A stretch of DNA of 64,000 nt from an uncultured Oscillospiraceae bacterium (GTDB lineage: Bacteria > Bacillota > Clostridia > Oscillospirales > Oscillospiraceae), in assembly GCA_934573935.1 (NCBI GenBank), contig CAKTMO010000008.1, forward strand, positions 1 to 64,000, read 5' to 3'. Positions 1 through 9,186 of this stretch are shown piece after piece (the first letter of the stretch is position 1; each line of letters starts with the position of its first letter). The notes under the pieces were generated by a model. The model worked only from the letters and a program-made list of their open reading frames with translations, had not been told where the DNA came from and made no database searches. The translations under genes were made by a program, and so were the position numbers.

Positions 1-1998
1 CACGGTCTGGCCGTCCACGACGGCGGTGATGCGGTAGGTGACGCTGCCGGAGGCAGAGCAGGTGGCCTCCGTGCGGCGGAGGGTCTCCACCTTTTCCGCG
101 GAGACGGTTTCGGTATGGGTGCCGCCGCAGCCGTCACAGTGGAAAGTGACGGTATAGCCGCCCTCGCCGCTCTGGCACTTTGTGACGGCGTACTGGTGGC
201 CGGTGGCGGGAATGGTCTCGGTGTGGGTCTGGCCGCAGTCGGCGCAGGTGAAGGTCTTTTCGCCCGCTTCGGTACAGGTGGCGGGTTTTGTGACCGTCTC
301 CGTCTCCTGGTGGGTATGGTTGGGGTCCGCGGCGCCGCAGACGGAGCATTTGCCGTTTTCATAGGTATGACGGGGGGTATAGACGCCGTCATACCACGTG
401 CCGCAGTAGCTGGGCAGCTTGCCGAAGCCGCCCGCCGCGCCGCTGTCGCCGATGTCCTTGCCACGGGCCAGGGTGAAGCGCAGGGTCAGCACGTCGCCGT
501 CGCTGAGAAAATACTCCGACATGCCACGGCCGGGATAGCTGCCGTTGACGGTGTACATCCAGCCGGAGCCGGAGGTATAGTCGAACTCGCCCACGCTGTC
601 CTTGAACCGCTGGGGTGTCTTTATCTCAACGCCGTCCAGCTTCAGCAGGCGCTGCAGCTCCTCCGGCACCGCAGCGCCGCGAAAGGCTTTGGCGAGGGTG
701 ATGCGGGAGAGATAAAAGCCGCTGTCCAGCGTGCCGCTGAAGGACACGTCATAGCCCAGATATTCCAGCGCCTCCTTCACGGCGTAGGAGGCGGGAACAT
801 CCTGAAAGATGTCCCGCGACACCGGTATATCCATCATACCGAGACCCAGCACCGTCAGGTCCAGGCGGATGGTGGCGGTGCCGATCTTTTCCCCCTTGTC
901 GTGGACGTTATAGACGACGGTATAGGACTTATAGGTGGAGTTCCCCTTGTCGTCCCAGGCCACGATGGTGATGGTGTGGCGATCCTCGCTGCCGCCGATG
1001 CCGGTATCCAGAAACAGGTTGTACTCCAGGCCGTTGGCGGCGGAGCCGGTGCTGTATTTGACCTCGTTGCCGTCCATCATCACCTTGATATGGTTTTGAT
1101 AGAGGGGATTTCCCGCACCGTCGTTGGCCCAGACGGTGAAGGTCAGGTTGCGGTTGTTCAGCTCCACCACATCACCGCTGAGGTTGGTGCGGATGGTGGG
1201 CGGATCGTCGCCTATTTCCGGCTCCTCCTCATTGGCCACGGCGGGGCGGTAGTTGATGACGTAGGTCACCTCGCCCAGAATTTCGGAGCCGCGCTTGAGC
1301 AGCAGGGTGATCTCGTTGCGGCCCAGAGCCAGCTGGGCGGCGTAGTCGTCGCCGGAGGCGGTGATCCATTTGCCGTTGGTATCGCTGTTTTTGATCCGCG
1401 CCCGCAGGTAGGTATCCTCATCGCCGTTGAGCACCGTGGCGGTGAAATGCAGCAGATCGCCGTTGAGCTCCTCCTGGGAGACGGTGCCGCTTTTCAGGTC
1501 GGTGGCGATGATGGGCTGGTCGGTCTCGTCGCCCTTTGTATCGTCGTCCTTCCCTTCTTCGTCGCCGTCCTTTTCATCGCCCTGCTCTTCGCCCTCTTTG
1601 TCGCCCTCTTCCTGGGAATTCTCCTTGTCCTCATCGGGCTTTTCCTCCGCGGGCTGTTCTTTGTCGCCGGTATCCTGGGGCTCCTGCTGCTCCTGCTGTT
1701 CAGGCGGCGTCTGCTCCGGCTCCTGAGGGGGCTGCTCCGGCGGGGTCTCCTCAGGCTGGGACTGGCCGTCGGTCCCCTCGCCGCCTGCCGCGCCGCCGGC
1801 TTCCTGGGTCTGGCGGTCATAGCGAAGGCCGATCTGGTCGATATTCAGGCCGGGATAGGGCTTGTTTTCCGGCGCCTGAGGCGTCTGGCGGGGCGTGCGC
1901 AGCACGGCCCAGCCGCCCAGCGCCAGTGCCAGCGCCAGCACAAGGCACACCGCGCCGGACACCAGCGCCTTTTGATATTTTTTCATCCACTGTTTCAT
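1..1998 (-). CDS. secreted DUF4430 (transcobalamin-like) domain protein, C-terminus cut by window edge
   Basis: A 666-codon reading frame runs off the left edge, so the C-terminus is missing. The ATG at 1998 follows a GGAGG ribosome site, and a second in-frame ATG lies four codons on. The N-terminus has KK followed by a hydrophobic segment (about residues 10-28), which is a signal peptide or anchor. A long acidic Pro/Glu/Lys/Asp linker follows, then Ig-like stretches. A domain holding LLKLDGVEI, then GWMYTVNGSYPG, then LSDGDVLTLRFT matches the DUF4430/transcobalamin C-terminal-like family. After it come CxxC-containing segments (CSVCG, CADCG, CDGCG), as in many Firmicute surface proteins. It lies directly downstream of a cobalamin riboswitch, so a role in binding or capturing corrinoids outside the cell is inferred. 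Ligand and attachment mode cannot be seen. Confidence 0.8.
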   Translation of the reverse strand, partial: MKQWMKKYQKALVSGAVCLVLALALALGGWAVLRTPRQTPQAPENKPYPGLNIDQIGLRYDRQTQEAGGAAGGEGTDGQSQPEETPPEQPPQEPEQTPPEQQEQQEPQDTGDKEQPAEEKPDEDKENSQEEGDKEGEEQGDEKDGDEEGKDDDTKGDETDQPIIATDLKSGTVSQEELNGDLLHFTATVLNGDEDTYLRARIKNSDTNGKWITASGDDYAAQLALGRNEITLLLKRGSEILGEVTYVINYRPAVANEEEPEIGDDPPTIRTNLSGDVVELNNRNLTFTVWANDGAGNPLYQNHIKVMMDGNEVKYSTGSAANGLEYNLFLDTGIGGSEDRHTITIVAWDDKGNSTYKSYTVVYNVHDKGEKIGTATIRLDLTVLGLGMMDIPVSRDIFQDVPASYAVKEALEYLGYDVSFSGTLDSGFYLSRITLAKAFRGAAVPEELQRLLKLDGVEIKTPQRFKDSVGEFDYTSGSGWMYTVNGSYPGRGMSEYFLSDGDVLTLRFTLARGKDIGDSGAAGGFGKLPSYCGTWYDGVYTPRHTYENGKCSVCGAADPNHTHQETETVTKPATCTEAGEKTFTCADCGQTHTETIPATGHQYAVTKCQSGEGGYTVTFHCDGCGGTHTETVSAEKVETLRRTEATCSASGSVTYRITAVVDGQTV

Positions 1999-2041
1999 GT
2001 TTTTCCCGTTTCCTCCGCCCCGCAAAGGGTTTTTTCCTGAA

Positions 2042-2080
2042 AAAAAGCGCCGGACATACAAAATGCCGGCGCTTTTTACG
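2042..2080 (-). terminator. riboswitch-linked intrinsic terminator
   Basis: Inverted repeat with AGCGCCGGC arms (AAAGCGCCGG / CCGGCGCTTT), followed on the minus strand by a T-run. It sits between the cobalamin aptamer and the DUF4430 start, so it is the likely expression platform. A second hairpin with arms GCTGATTTTT / AAAAATCAGC lies at 2091-2122, just upstream, and may take part in switching. Confidence 0.7.
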
Positions 2081-2159
2081 CAACAAAAAGCTGATTTTTC
2101 TGCCTATGGCGAAAAATCAGCGTGCTGTCTGCTCATCCTGCATACGGAGAGTGCGCCCG

Positions 2160-2405
2160 CTGCATCGGCCCTGGACGGTGCAATTCTCCTGACTCGTGTC
2201 ACGAGGCGGTCGCCTCTCGTCGGTCGTCTTACCTTCTCACAGGGATCATCCTGCAATGGCGGAGTTTCCTCCCAGCGGCGGTTTGCCGCTTCAGACGCCT
2301 TCTTACACTCACAGTGCCGGTCGCGCGGGGTTTATCCCCGTTTCTTTTGCACCGCTGCCTGGCCCCGAGGGGGCGTTGCGGCAGGCGGTTACACCGGATC
2401 AACAG
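2160..2405 (-). ncRNA. cobalamin (B12) riboswitch
   Basis: On the minus strand the leader carries the hallmarks of the cobalamin aptamer. A GGTG-AAAAG-GGGAT region is followed by a B12-box-like GACCGGCACTGTGAG. Further on come GGAGGAAACTCC and a closing GAGTCAGGAGA. A strong promoter precedes it and a terminator hairpin follows, so binding of an adenosyl- or other cobalamin would stop transcription into the DUF4430 gene. The aptamer class was not determined. Confidence 0.85.
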
Positions 2406-2426
2406 GCCATATACATATTCTATTTT

Positions 2427-2455
2427 ATTATAGAGGGCATGCCGCGCAAAGTCAA
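2427..2455 (-). promoter_or_regulatory. sigma-A promoter of the riboswitch/DUF4430 transcript
   Basis: TTGACT at 2450-2455 and TATAAT at 2427-2432 with a 17-base spacer, reading toward the riboswitch. Confidence 0.8.
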
Positions 2456-2632
2456 GTCCTGGTTCCGCTTTTCGTTTTGGGGCGGATTTGCGGCGGGGTA
2501 TAAGTTTTTTTCATGATAAGCATGTCATTTATGCTGTTTACAAACACTTCGTTTGGTGATATACTGTATTCACAGACAGTTTTATGATCTTCTGTCTGTA
2601 TTTCCAGCAAACCATTTCCTCTCCCCTTTTTA

Positions 2633-2677
2633 TGCAGCGGGGGCGTCCATGCCGGGACGCCCCCGCTGCATTTTATC
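2633..2677. terminator. strong hairpin, probable bidirectional terminator
   Basis: A 15-base-pair GC-rich stem (GCAGCGGGGGCGTCC arms, short loop) followed by TTTT on the plus strand. It lies in the 2460-2730 gap, where no gene is visible. Confidence 0.55.
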
Positions 2678-2683
2678 CGCAAA

Positions 2684-2712
2684 AAAGAGCCGCCGATGGG
2701 CGGCTCTTTTGC
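2684..2712 (-). terminator. terminator after the RND efflux gene
   Basis: AAAAGAGCCGCC / GGCGGCTCTTTT hairpin with a T-run on the minus strand, about 20 bases past the stop of the RND gene. Confidence 0.8.
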
Positions 2713-2730
2713 TTCTTTTGGGCGTAGGGA

Positions 2731-5700
2731 TCAGTCCTTCAGCAGCTCCAGCTCTTTTTCATCCACCTGGCGCAGCTGCTTGCGGCTGACGATCTCGTAC
2801 ATGCAGGGCACCACGAACAGGGTCATCAGCGTAGCGTACAGCAGGCCGCCGATGCACACCAGGGCCACCGGCTGGATCAGGGAGGTGCCTGCGTTTTTCG
2901 CCAGAGCGGTGACGATCAGGCCCAGGATGGTGGTCAGGGAGGTCATGAGGATGGGCCGCAGGCGGGTGACGCCGGCATCGACGATGGCGGCGCGGCGCTC
3001 CATACCGGCAAGGCGCTGCTGGTTGATGTAGTCCACCAGGACGATGCCGTTGTTGACGATGATACCCACCAGCATGACAAAGCCGATGAGGGCGATGACG
3101 CTCAGCTCGATGCCGGTCAGCAGCAAGGCCAGGAAACCGCCGGTGAAAGCCAGGGGGATGGTGAACATGACGATGAAGGGCTCACGCAGGGACTGGAACT
3201 GGGCCACCATGACGAAGTACACCAGCACGATGCCCAGCAGCAGCATCAGCAGCACCTGGCCCATGGCGTCCATGATGGCCTCATTTTCGCCGTTGAACTC
3301 AATGGTGGCGTTCTGGGGCAGCTCCATGGCTTCCACGGCCTTTGTCACCTGGTCGGACACCAGGGTGACGTTATAGCCGTCGGCAATGGCGGCGGTGACG
3401 GTGACGCAGCGGCGCTGCTGGTCACGGTTGATGGTGTTCAGGCTGACGGTCTGCTCCACCGTGGCCACGTCCTTCAGCAAGAAGGTCTTGTCCTTGTCGG
3501 CGTCGTCACTCTCGCCGGTCAGGGCGGACAGGGACGAGGAGGAAGAACCGCCGCCCATGGCGGAGGACATGGCGCTGTCGGGGTCGATCTTCAGCTCCGG
3601 CAGGGTCTCCACCGTCAGCTTGCTGTCCTCATCCTGCTGGATCATCATCTGCATGGTGGTGTCGTCCAGCACCATTTCGGTGCCGGAGGTGCTGGTGTTC
3701 AGCGCGGCGGCCACCTGCATATAGATCTGGGCCACGGTCATGCTGTGCTCCATGGCCTTGTTGCGGTCGATGGTAACGCGCAGGGCCTGGGCGGCGTCCT
3801 CCAGACCGTCGGACACATCGGCGGTGCCCTCCACCTGGGTCATGCGCGCGGCGATGGCTTTTGCGGTGGACTGCAGGGTCTCCATATCCTCGCTGTAGAC
3901 CTTCAGGGAGACGCCGTTGCCGGTGACGTAGCTCATCATGCCGGACATGACGTTGGCGGCGGTGACGGTGCAGTCCATGTCGGCGCAGAGGGCTTCGATC
4001 TCCTTACCGGCCTGGGTGCCGGACCGGTCGTCCGGCAGGGTGATATAGATCTCCGCGTCATAGGCGCCGCCGGAGGAGGAGAACATGCTCATGCCGCTGT
4101 CGCCCTGGATCATGGCGCCCACGGCGTCCACACCCTCCACGGTCATGCAGCGGCGGGCCACCTCATCGGTATAGGTCACGGCCTCCTCGCGGGTGCAGTT
4201 TTCCGGCATGGCGACAGTGACGCTGACGCTGTTCATATCCATATCCGGCATGAAGCTGAAGCCGCGGTTGACAGTCAGGATGCCGGTGAGGATCAGCGCC
4301 GCCAGGGAGGCGGACAGCACCGCGGCTTTGTGGTCCAGCGACCAGATGATGGCCTTTTTATAGGCGGGGTAGAGCTTATCCAGCAGGCCGGTCTTCTGCA
4401 CCAGGGGGCGGCGCAGCATGCCGCTGGCCATGGCGGGCACCAGTGTCAGGGCCACCAGAAGACTGGCCATCAGGGAATAGGTGATGGTCAGGGCCAGATC
4501 GGTGAACATTTCGCGGGTCAGGCCCTCCACAAAAACGATGGGGGCGAAGACACACACGGTAGTGAGGGTGCTGGCGGCGATGGCGCCCAGCACCTGCCGC
4601 GCGCCGGACACGGCGGCTTGCACCACCGTGGCGCCCCGGGCGCGGAGACGATAGATATTCTCAATGACCACCACGGAGTTATCCACCAGCATACCCACCG
4701 CCACCAGCAGGCCGCTGAGGGAGATCATATTGATGGTGACGCCGGTGAAGTACATCAGCACCACGGCGAACACCACGCTGGCGGGGATGGCGATGAGGGT
4801 GATGAGGGTGGGCCGCCAGTCCCGCAGGAACAGGAACAGCACCACCACCGAGAACACCGCGCCCCACAGCAGGGACGAGAGGATGGTCTCCACGATCAGG
4901 TGGATATAGTCGCCCTGATCCATCAGGGGCTTGAAGCTGATGTCCGTGTACTGCTCCGTCAGCTGCTGCAGGCGGGCGGTGATGTTGTCGGACACCTCCG
5001 CCGTGGCGTAGTTGGACTGTTTGGTAAAGGAGGCGATGATGCCGTTTTCCCCATTGAGCTTGGCGTAGATCTCATCGGCGTTGTCGGTGCTGAAAACGGT
5101 GGCCACGTCGCTGAGGCGGACGGGCTCCACGCCGGAGATGCCCAGATCCAGCAGCACCATATCCTCCAGCTCCTGCTGGGTGCGGACCTCGTTGCCCACG
5201 GACACCATGTAGCTGACGCCGTCGTTATCGTCTATGTAGCCGGCGGGCATGGAGAAGTCCTGGGCGGTCAGCAGCTGCTGAACGGTGGAAACGGAGAGAA
5301 TGCCGTCCACATTCAGCTGATCCAGCACCTGCTTGCGGGTCTCGGCCAGCTGCTTTTCGCCCTCCTCGATCTGCTGGAGGGCCAGCTTCAGCTGGATATT
5401 GCCCTCGCTCATGGCCAGAACGCCGTTGAGAGCGGATTCTGTGCCGTCGGACAGGTCACGATTCAGGTCGTCAAAGCGGTGGGGGTCGTCCAGAAAGGCC
5501 TCGATGGCCTCCAGGGCCTTCTGCATGGCGGCGACGCTGGCGGCAGCCTCCTGCTGCTGGCGCTTGGCCACCATGGCGGCCAGCTGGGTCTCCTCCGCTT
5601 CGATCTGGGCGGTCAGGGCTGTGATCTCCGCCCCTAAGGTAACGTTTTCCGCTGCGGCAGCGGCTCTTTCCTCGGCTGTGACGGTCTCATCCTCGCTGTT

Positions 5701-6597
5701 GATGATCTCCAGATTTTTGTCATACTGCGCCTGCTTTTCCGTCAGGGTCTGGCGGTCGGCTTCGATCTGAGCCTGAAGGGCCTTTTCCTCCTCGGTCATC
5801 AGGTCGTCGCCGCTAGGGACGCTGTTGATGGCCTGGCGCAGCGACTCCGCCGCTTCGTTCAAGGCACCGGTGACGCCGTCCGCCACGTCGTCCGCCGCCT
5901 GGGAAACACCCTCGTCCAGCGCCTCCTGGGCCTCGGTGATCTGCTCTTTGGCGTCGGAGAGCTTGCCGGCGGCCTTGTCCAGCTCACGGTCCACCTTCTG
6001 GTGAATGGTCCTGGTCAGCGCCGCCATCTTTTCGGCGTCCAGCACCACATGGAGCTGGCGCTCCACCGTGCCGGTGATCTCCACACTGGCCACACCGGTG
6101 ATGCCGGTCAGCTTGGCGGACAGCTCGTCCTCCACAAAGTCGCTGAGCTGGTCAACGTCCATTTCGCTGCTGCTGATGGCCGCCACCATGACGGGGATCA
6201 TGGAGGGGTTCACCTTCAGGATATAGGGAGAGGAGACGGAATCGTCCCACTGGCCCTGAACCGAGGTCACCTGCTGCTGGATATCAATGCCCAGAGAATC
6301 CATATTGGCGCCGTTTTCAAACTCCATCACCACCATGGAGACGCTGTTCCGGCTGGAGGACTGGATGGTCTTCAGCTGATCCAGCGTGGCAAGGGCTTTT
6401 TCCAGGGGCTTGGTGATCTCCGCCTCCACGCTTTCGGGGCTGGCGCCGGGGTCGGAGGTCACCACGATGACATAAGGGTAGTCCATGTTGGGCATCAGGT
6501 CGGGGGTCATCTTCACATAGGCCACCACGCCCAGGATCAGGATGGCCAGCGCCACTACATAGACGGTCAGGGGCTTTTTTACACTAAAGGCAGGCAC
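2731..6597 (-). CDS. RND-family efflux transporter permease with coiled-coil insert
   Basis: 1288 residues with the AcrB/SwrC architecture: a first membrane helix (about 10-30), the porter-domain motif near 40-60 (MPNMDYPYVIVVTSDPGA), a central membrane bundle with the VGMLVDNSVVVIENI motif, a second porter half, and a C-terminal bundle ending LVDEKEL-type. A normal permease has about 1030 residues. The excess is a Glu/Gln/Ala-rich, heptad-like insert at roughly 195-435, inside the first large extracytoplasmic loop. It probably exports drugs, lipids or peptides by proton antiport. No membrane-fusion protein gene is adjacent. A promoter (6678-6706) and a terminator flank it, so it is probably monocistronic. 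Confidence 0.93.
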   Translation of the reverse strand: MPAFSVKKPLTVYVVALAILILGVVAYVKMTPDLMPNMDYPYVIVVTSDPGASPESVEAEITKPLEKALATLDQLKTIQSSSRNSVSMVVMEFENGANMDSLGIDIQQQVTSVQGQWDDSVSSPYILKVNPSMIPVMVAAISSSEMDVDQLSDFVEDELSAKLTGITGVASVEITGTVERQLHVVLDAEKMAALTRTIHQKVDRELDKAAGKLSDAKEQITEAQEALDEGVSQAADDVADGVTGALNEAAESLRQAINSVPSGDDLMTEEEKALQAQIEADRQTLTEKQAQYDKNLEIINSEDETVTAEERAAAAAENVTLGAEITALTAQIEAEETQLAAMVAKRQQQEAAASVAAMQKALEAIEAFLDDPHRFDDLNRDLSDGTESALNGVLAMSEGNIQLKLALQQIEEGEKQLAETRKQVLDQLNVDGILSVSTVQQLLTAQDFSMPAGYIDDNDGVSYMVSVGNEVRTQQELEDMVLLDLGISGVEPVRLSDVATVFSTDNADEIYAKLNGENGIIASFTKQSNYATAEVSDNITARLQQLTEQYTDISFKPLMDQGDYIHLIVETILSSLLWGAVFSVVVLFLFLRDWRPTLITLIAIPASVVFAVVLMYFTGVTINMISLSGLLVAVGMLVDNSVVVIENIYRLRARGATVVQAAVSGARQVLGAIAASTLTTVCVFAPIVFVEGLTREMFTDLALTITYSLMASLLVALTLVPAMASGMLRRPLVQKTGLLDKLYPAYKKAIIWSLDHKAAVLSASLAALILTGILTVNRGFSFMPDMDMNSVSVTVAMPENCTREEAVTYTDEVARRCMTVEGVDAVGAMIQGDSGMSMFSSSGGAYDAEIYITLPDDRSGTQAGKEIEALCADMDCTVTAANVMSGMMSYVTGNGVSLKVYSEDMETLQSTAKAIAARMTQVEGTADVSDGLEDAAQALRVTIDRNKAMEHSMTVAQIYMQVAAALNTSTSGTEMVLDDTTMQMMIQQDEDSKLTVETLPELKIDPDSAMSSAMGGGSSSSSLSALTGESDDADKDKTFLLKDVATVEQTVSLNTINRDQQRRCVTVTAAIADGYNVTLVSDQVTKAVEAMELPQNATIEFNGENEAIMDAMGQVLLMLLLGIVLVYFVMVAQFQSLREPFIVMFTIPLAFTGGFLALLLTGIELSVIALIGFVMLVGIIVNNGIVLVDYINQQRLAGMERRAAIVDAGVTRLRPILMTSLTTILGLIVTALAKNAGTSLIQPVALVCIGGLLYATLMTLFVVPCMYEIVSRKQLRQVDEKELELLKD

Positions 6598-6677
6598 GGA
6601 ATTCTTCCTCTCTTCTGCGCCGGAGGGCGCGCCACAGCTGCGGGAAAGCGGCTTGTCGCCGCGTATTTTGACGCTTT

Positions 6678-6706
6678 AGTTTACCACCTCCGCCTTTTCA
6701 AATCAA
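6678..6706 (-). promoter_or_regulatory. probable promoter of the RND gene
   Basis: TTGATT (6701-6706) and TAAACT (6678-6683), 17-base spacer, upstream of the RND start. The rest of 6598-7042 shows no gene, only AT-rich sequence and the gap promoter. Confidence 0.5.
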
Positions 6707-6957
6707 TCGCTGGAGCGAAAAATTTACGTTTCCGTTACATTTGTAAGGAAAGCATCTGCTAACCGCGGGAATTTTCCCGTGTTTTCGTCAAAATAGTTCG
6801 TGCCTCAAAGGAAACGGAAAAAGCGGAAGAGGACGGCCCCACAGATGGTCAAGAATGTATGGAACATTCCACTTATACCGTTAAGAAAGTTCCGAAAATG
6901 CGCCAAACTGCACAAAAACGGTAACATTTTTTCTACATTTATTCTTCGTTTCAGAGG

Positions 6958-6986
6958 GAGACATTCCCCGCTTTCCGTATTATAAT
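6958..6986 (+). promoter_or_regulatory. probable gap promoter
   Basis: TATAAT at 6981-6986, with a partial -35 GAGACA 17 bases upstream. Confidence 0.5.
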
Positions 6987-7042
6987 GGAAGATGGAACAA
7001 AAAGGGCCGCATGGCGGTAAATGTGGAAAGGAAAACTGTAAT

Positions 7043-8086
7043 ATGGCTATCAAGATCGGTATCAACGGCTTTGGCCGCATTGGACGCATCGTCCTGCGTA
7101 TCATGTGCGAAAACCCCGAGACCTTTGATGTGCGCGGCATCAACCTGCGGAAAGCAGACATTGACTACATGGTGTACCTGCTGAAATACGACTCGGTATT
7201 CCGCAACTTCCCCGGTATGGTGGAGCACGCTGGCGGCGATCTGATCGTCAATGGCCGCAAGATCCACGTGTTCAGCGAGTCTGACGCCGCCATGATCCAC
7301 TGGAGCGACTGCGAGGCGGAGTACATCATCGAATCCACCGGCGCCAACAACACCACCGACAAGGCCAGCCGCCACTTCAAGGGCGGCGCCAAGAAGGTGA
7401 TCCTGTCCGCCCCCGCCAAGGACGACGCCACCCCCACCTTTGTCTACGGCGTCAACAGCGACGAGTACCGCAGTGACATGAAGGTCGTCTCCAACGCCAG
7501 CTGCACCACCAACTGCCTGGCGCCCCTGGCCTATGTGGTCCACAAGACCTTTGGCATCGAGCAGTCTCTGATGTCCACCATCCACGCCTCCACCGCCAAG
7601 CAGAAGGCCGTTGACAGCCGCGGCGGCAGCGACTGGCGCACCGGCCGCTCCATTCTGAACAACATCATCCCCACCTCCACCGGCGCGGCCAAGGCCGTGG
7701 GGCGGGTAATCCCCTCTTTGAAGGGCAAGATGACCGGCATGGCCTTCCGCGTGCCCACCGCCGACGTGTCCGTGGTGGACCTGACGGCGCGGCTGAGCAC
7801 CAGCGCATCCTATGCGGACATCTGCTATGAGATCCTCCACGCCTCGGAGACCTATATGAAGGGTATCATCGGCTATACGCGGGATCAGGTGGTGTCCACC
7901 GATATGATCGCCAATCCCTGCCCCTGCGTATTCGACGAGACCGCCGGTATCATGTTGGATCAGGACTTCGTGAAGCTGATCGCCTGGTACGACAACGAGT
8001 GGGGCTACAGCAACATGGTGACCCGCATGCTGCAGCACATGCATGACGTAGACATGGCGGACGTGTTCAACGAAATCAAGGAATAA
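7043..8086 (+). CDS. gap: type I glyceraldehyde-3-phosphate dehydrogenase
   Basis: 347 residues, cytosolic, catalysing the phosphorylating oxidation of glyceraldehyde-3-phosphate. The dinucleotide fold begins MAIKIGINGFGRIGR. The catalytic cysteine lies in SNASCTTNCLAP and the C-terminus has WYDNEWGYS. The start is the ATG at 7043 behind GGAAAGGAAAA; an in-frame ATG at 6992 adds a non-homologous leader and is rejected. Oddly, the coenzyme loop reads GINLRKAD where NAD enzymes have an Asp after IN(D), so cofactor preference may be altered. It is monocistronic, with a promoter and a perfect terminator. Confidence 0.95.
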   Translation: MAIKIGINGFGRIGRIVLRIMCENPETFDVRGINLRKADIDYMVYLLKYDSVFRNFPGMVEHAGGDLIVNGRKIHVFSESDAAMIHWSDCEAEYIIESTGANNTTDKASRHFKGGAKKVILSAPAKDDATPTFVYGVNSDEYRSDMKVVSNASCTTNCLAPLAYVVHKTFGIEQSLMSTIHASTAKQKAVDSRGGSDWRTGRSILNNIIPTSTGAAKAVGRVIPSLKGKMTGMAFRVPTADVSVVDLTARLSTSASYADICYEILHASETYMKGIIGYTRDQVVSTDMIANPCPCVFDETAGIMLDQDFVKLIAWYDNEWGYSNMVTRMLQHMHDVDMADVFNEIKE

Positions 8087-8088
8087 AA

Positions 8089-8129
8089 GCAAAAGAAAAA
8101 AGCCTGCGTTGCAGGCTTTTTTCTTTTGC
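8089..8129 (+). terminator. gap terminator (palindromic, bidirectional)
   Basis: Perfect inverted repeat, arms GCAAAAGAAAAAAGCCTGC and its complement around GTT, directly after the gap stop. It can serve both strands. Two small GC hairpins follow at about 8169-8185 and 8196-8212. Confidence 0.9.
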
Positions 8130-8244
8130 AGAGGAGAGAGAAGAGGGAATCGTGAAAAGTTGAGGTATGCCGCCGAAGGCGGCATGAATTGAATTGTGCC
8201 GCAGGGCGGCACACCGCTTCTCTTCACTTTTCTCTTTTATCGTT

Positions 8245-9186
8245 TCACTCGCCTATGGCCATTCGGTCAAGGGCAAAGCTGTCGGCGATGGCCTGGATGT
8301 GGTCGCGGGTCATGTGGACTTCGCCGTCCACGATGTCGCCGTAATAGGTGCCCAGGATCTCCACCACCACAAAGGCGTCCGGCTGGTCGGCCACGATCAG
8401 CGCGCGGTCGTTGCCCAGCGCCAGCAGCAGCTTGCCATAGGGCCAATCCTCGTAGGGGAACACCACCAGATCGCCCAAATTCAACGACCCGATGGTCATG
8501 GTCTGTTTCATGGTGCGGAAGAGCTTATAGGGCACCGGTTCCGTCAGCCATGTGCCGTCGGTAAAGGTCACGGTGCCGTCCATGACGAAGGTACCGTCGT
8601 GGTAGCCGTAGGACGCTTCATAGCGGTTCCGGATGCGGTCCGTGTCCTGACGGGGAGAGGCGGCCAATCCCGCTTCCGTCAGAAGCGCCGCTTCATCCGC
8701 GGGGAAAAAGGCCTCGCCGGGCAGCAGGGAGAGTCCGTATTCCGCCGCCAGAGCGTCCAGCTTTTCCACCATCTCCTGTGTGCAGCAGCCGTAGTAGAGA
8801 TAGGGCACCTCCGGCGTGATGATGGCCGCCGGATCCGGCTCGTAGGTGCTGCACCAGTCGTTCCAGGCTTTGGCGGCCTGACAGGCGGGGCTGTCCGCCA
8901 GTCCCTGCAGGCTCAGCATGGTCTCCTGACCGCTGCCCCAGTCAGAGGGCTCTTTCTGCTGTCCCAGACTGGCCAGGCCAAACCACTCGGTAGCAAAGCC
9001 GGTGGTGACCAGGGCCAGCACCAGTACCAGCGCCGCCGCCAGCAGCAGCGTGCGCCGCAGGGGCTGCCTCCGGTGATGGGCCTCCTGGCAGGAGGCGGCC
9101 ATCTGAATGTTTCGCAGCATACGCTCTTTGGCGGCGGCATCGGGGCCCATGGCGTCGTAAGCGCGATAAATGTCCTTGCTTGTCAT
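8245..9186 (-). CDS. single-span membrane protein, putative anti-sigma partner
   Basis: 313 residues. The cytoplasmic N-terminus starts MTSKDIYRAYDAMG and is followed by one hydrophobic helix (about 45-66, TLLLAAALVLVLALVTTG). A roughly 245-residue extracytoplasmic domain of no recognised fold follows. The ATG overlaps the stop of the ECF sigma gene (ATGA), with GGAGGTGAT upstream, so translation is coupled. This arrangement is typical of anti-sigma factors: the N-terminus would hold the sigma factor and the outer domain would sense a signal. The function is inferred from topology and context only. Confidence 0.6.
   Translation of the reverse strand: MTSKDIYRAYDAMGPDAAAKERMLRNIQMAASCQEAHHRRQPLRRTLLLAAALVLVLALVTTGFATEWFGLASLGQQKEPSDWGSGQETMLSLQGLADSPACQAAKAWNDWCSTYEPDPAAIITPEVPYLYYGCCTQEMVEKLDALAAEYGLSLLPGEAFFPADEAALLTEAGLAASPRQDTDRIRNRYEASYGYHDGTFVMDGTVTFTDGTWLTEPVPYKLFRTMKQTMTIGSLNLGDLVVFPYEDWPYGKLLLALGNDRALIVADQPDAFVVVEILGTYYGDIVDGEVHMTRDHIQAIADSFALDRMAIGE

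Noticed and set aside
115..2040. Long plus-strand open frame (641 codons) opposite the DUF4430 gene
   Set aside because: It is low-complexity (Gly/Leu/Val runs) and opposes a gene with a signal peptide, ribosome site and riboswitch; high GC keeps the frame open.
3745..5637. Plus-strand open frame of 630 codons rich in His and Gly
   Set aside because: Antisense to the RND gene and made of reverse-complement codons with no known fold.
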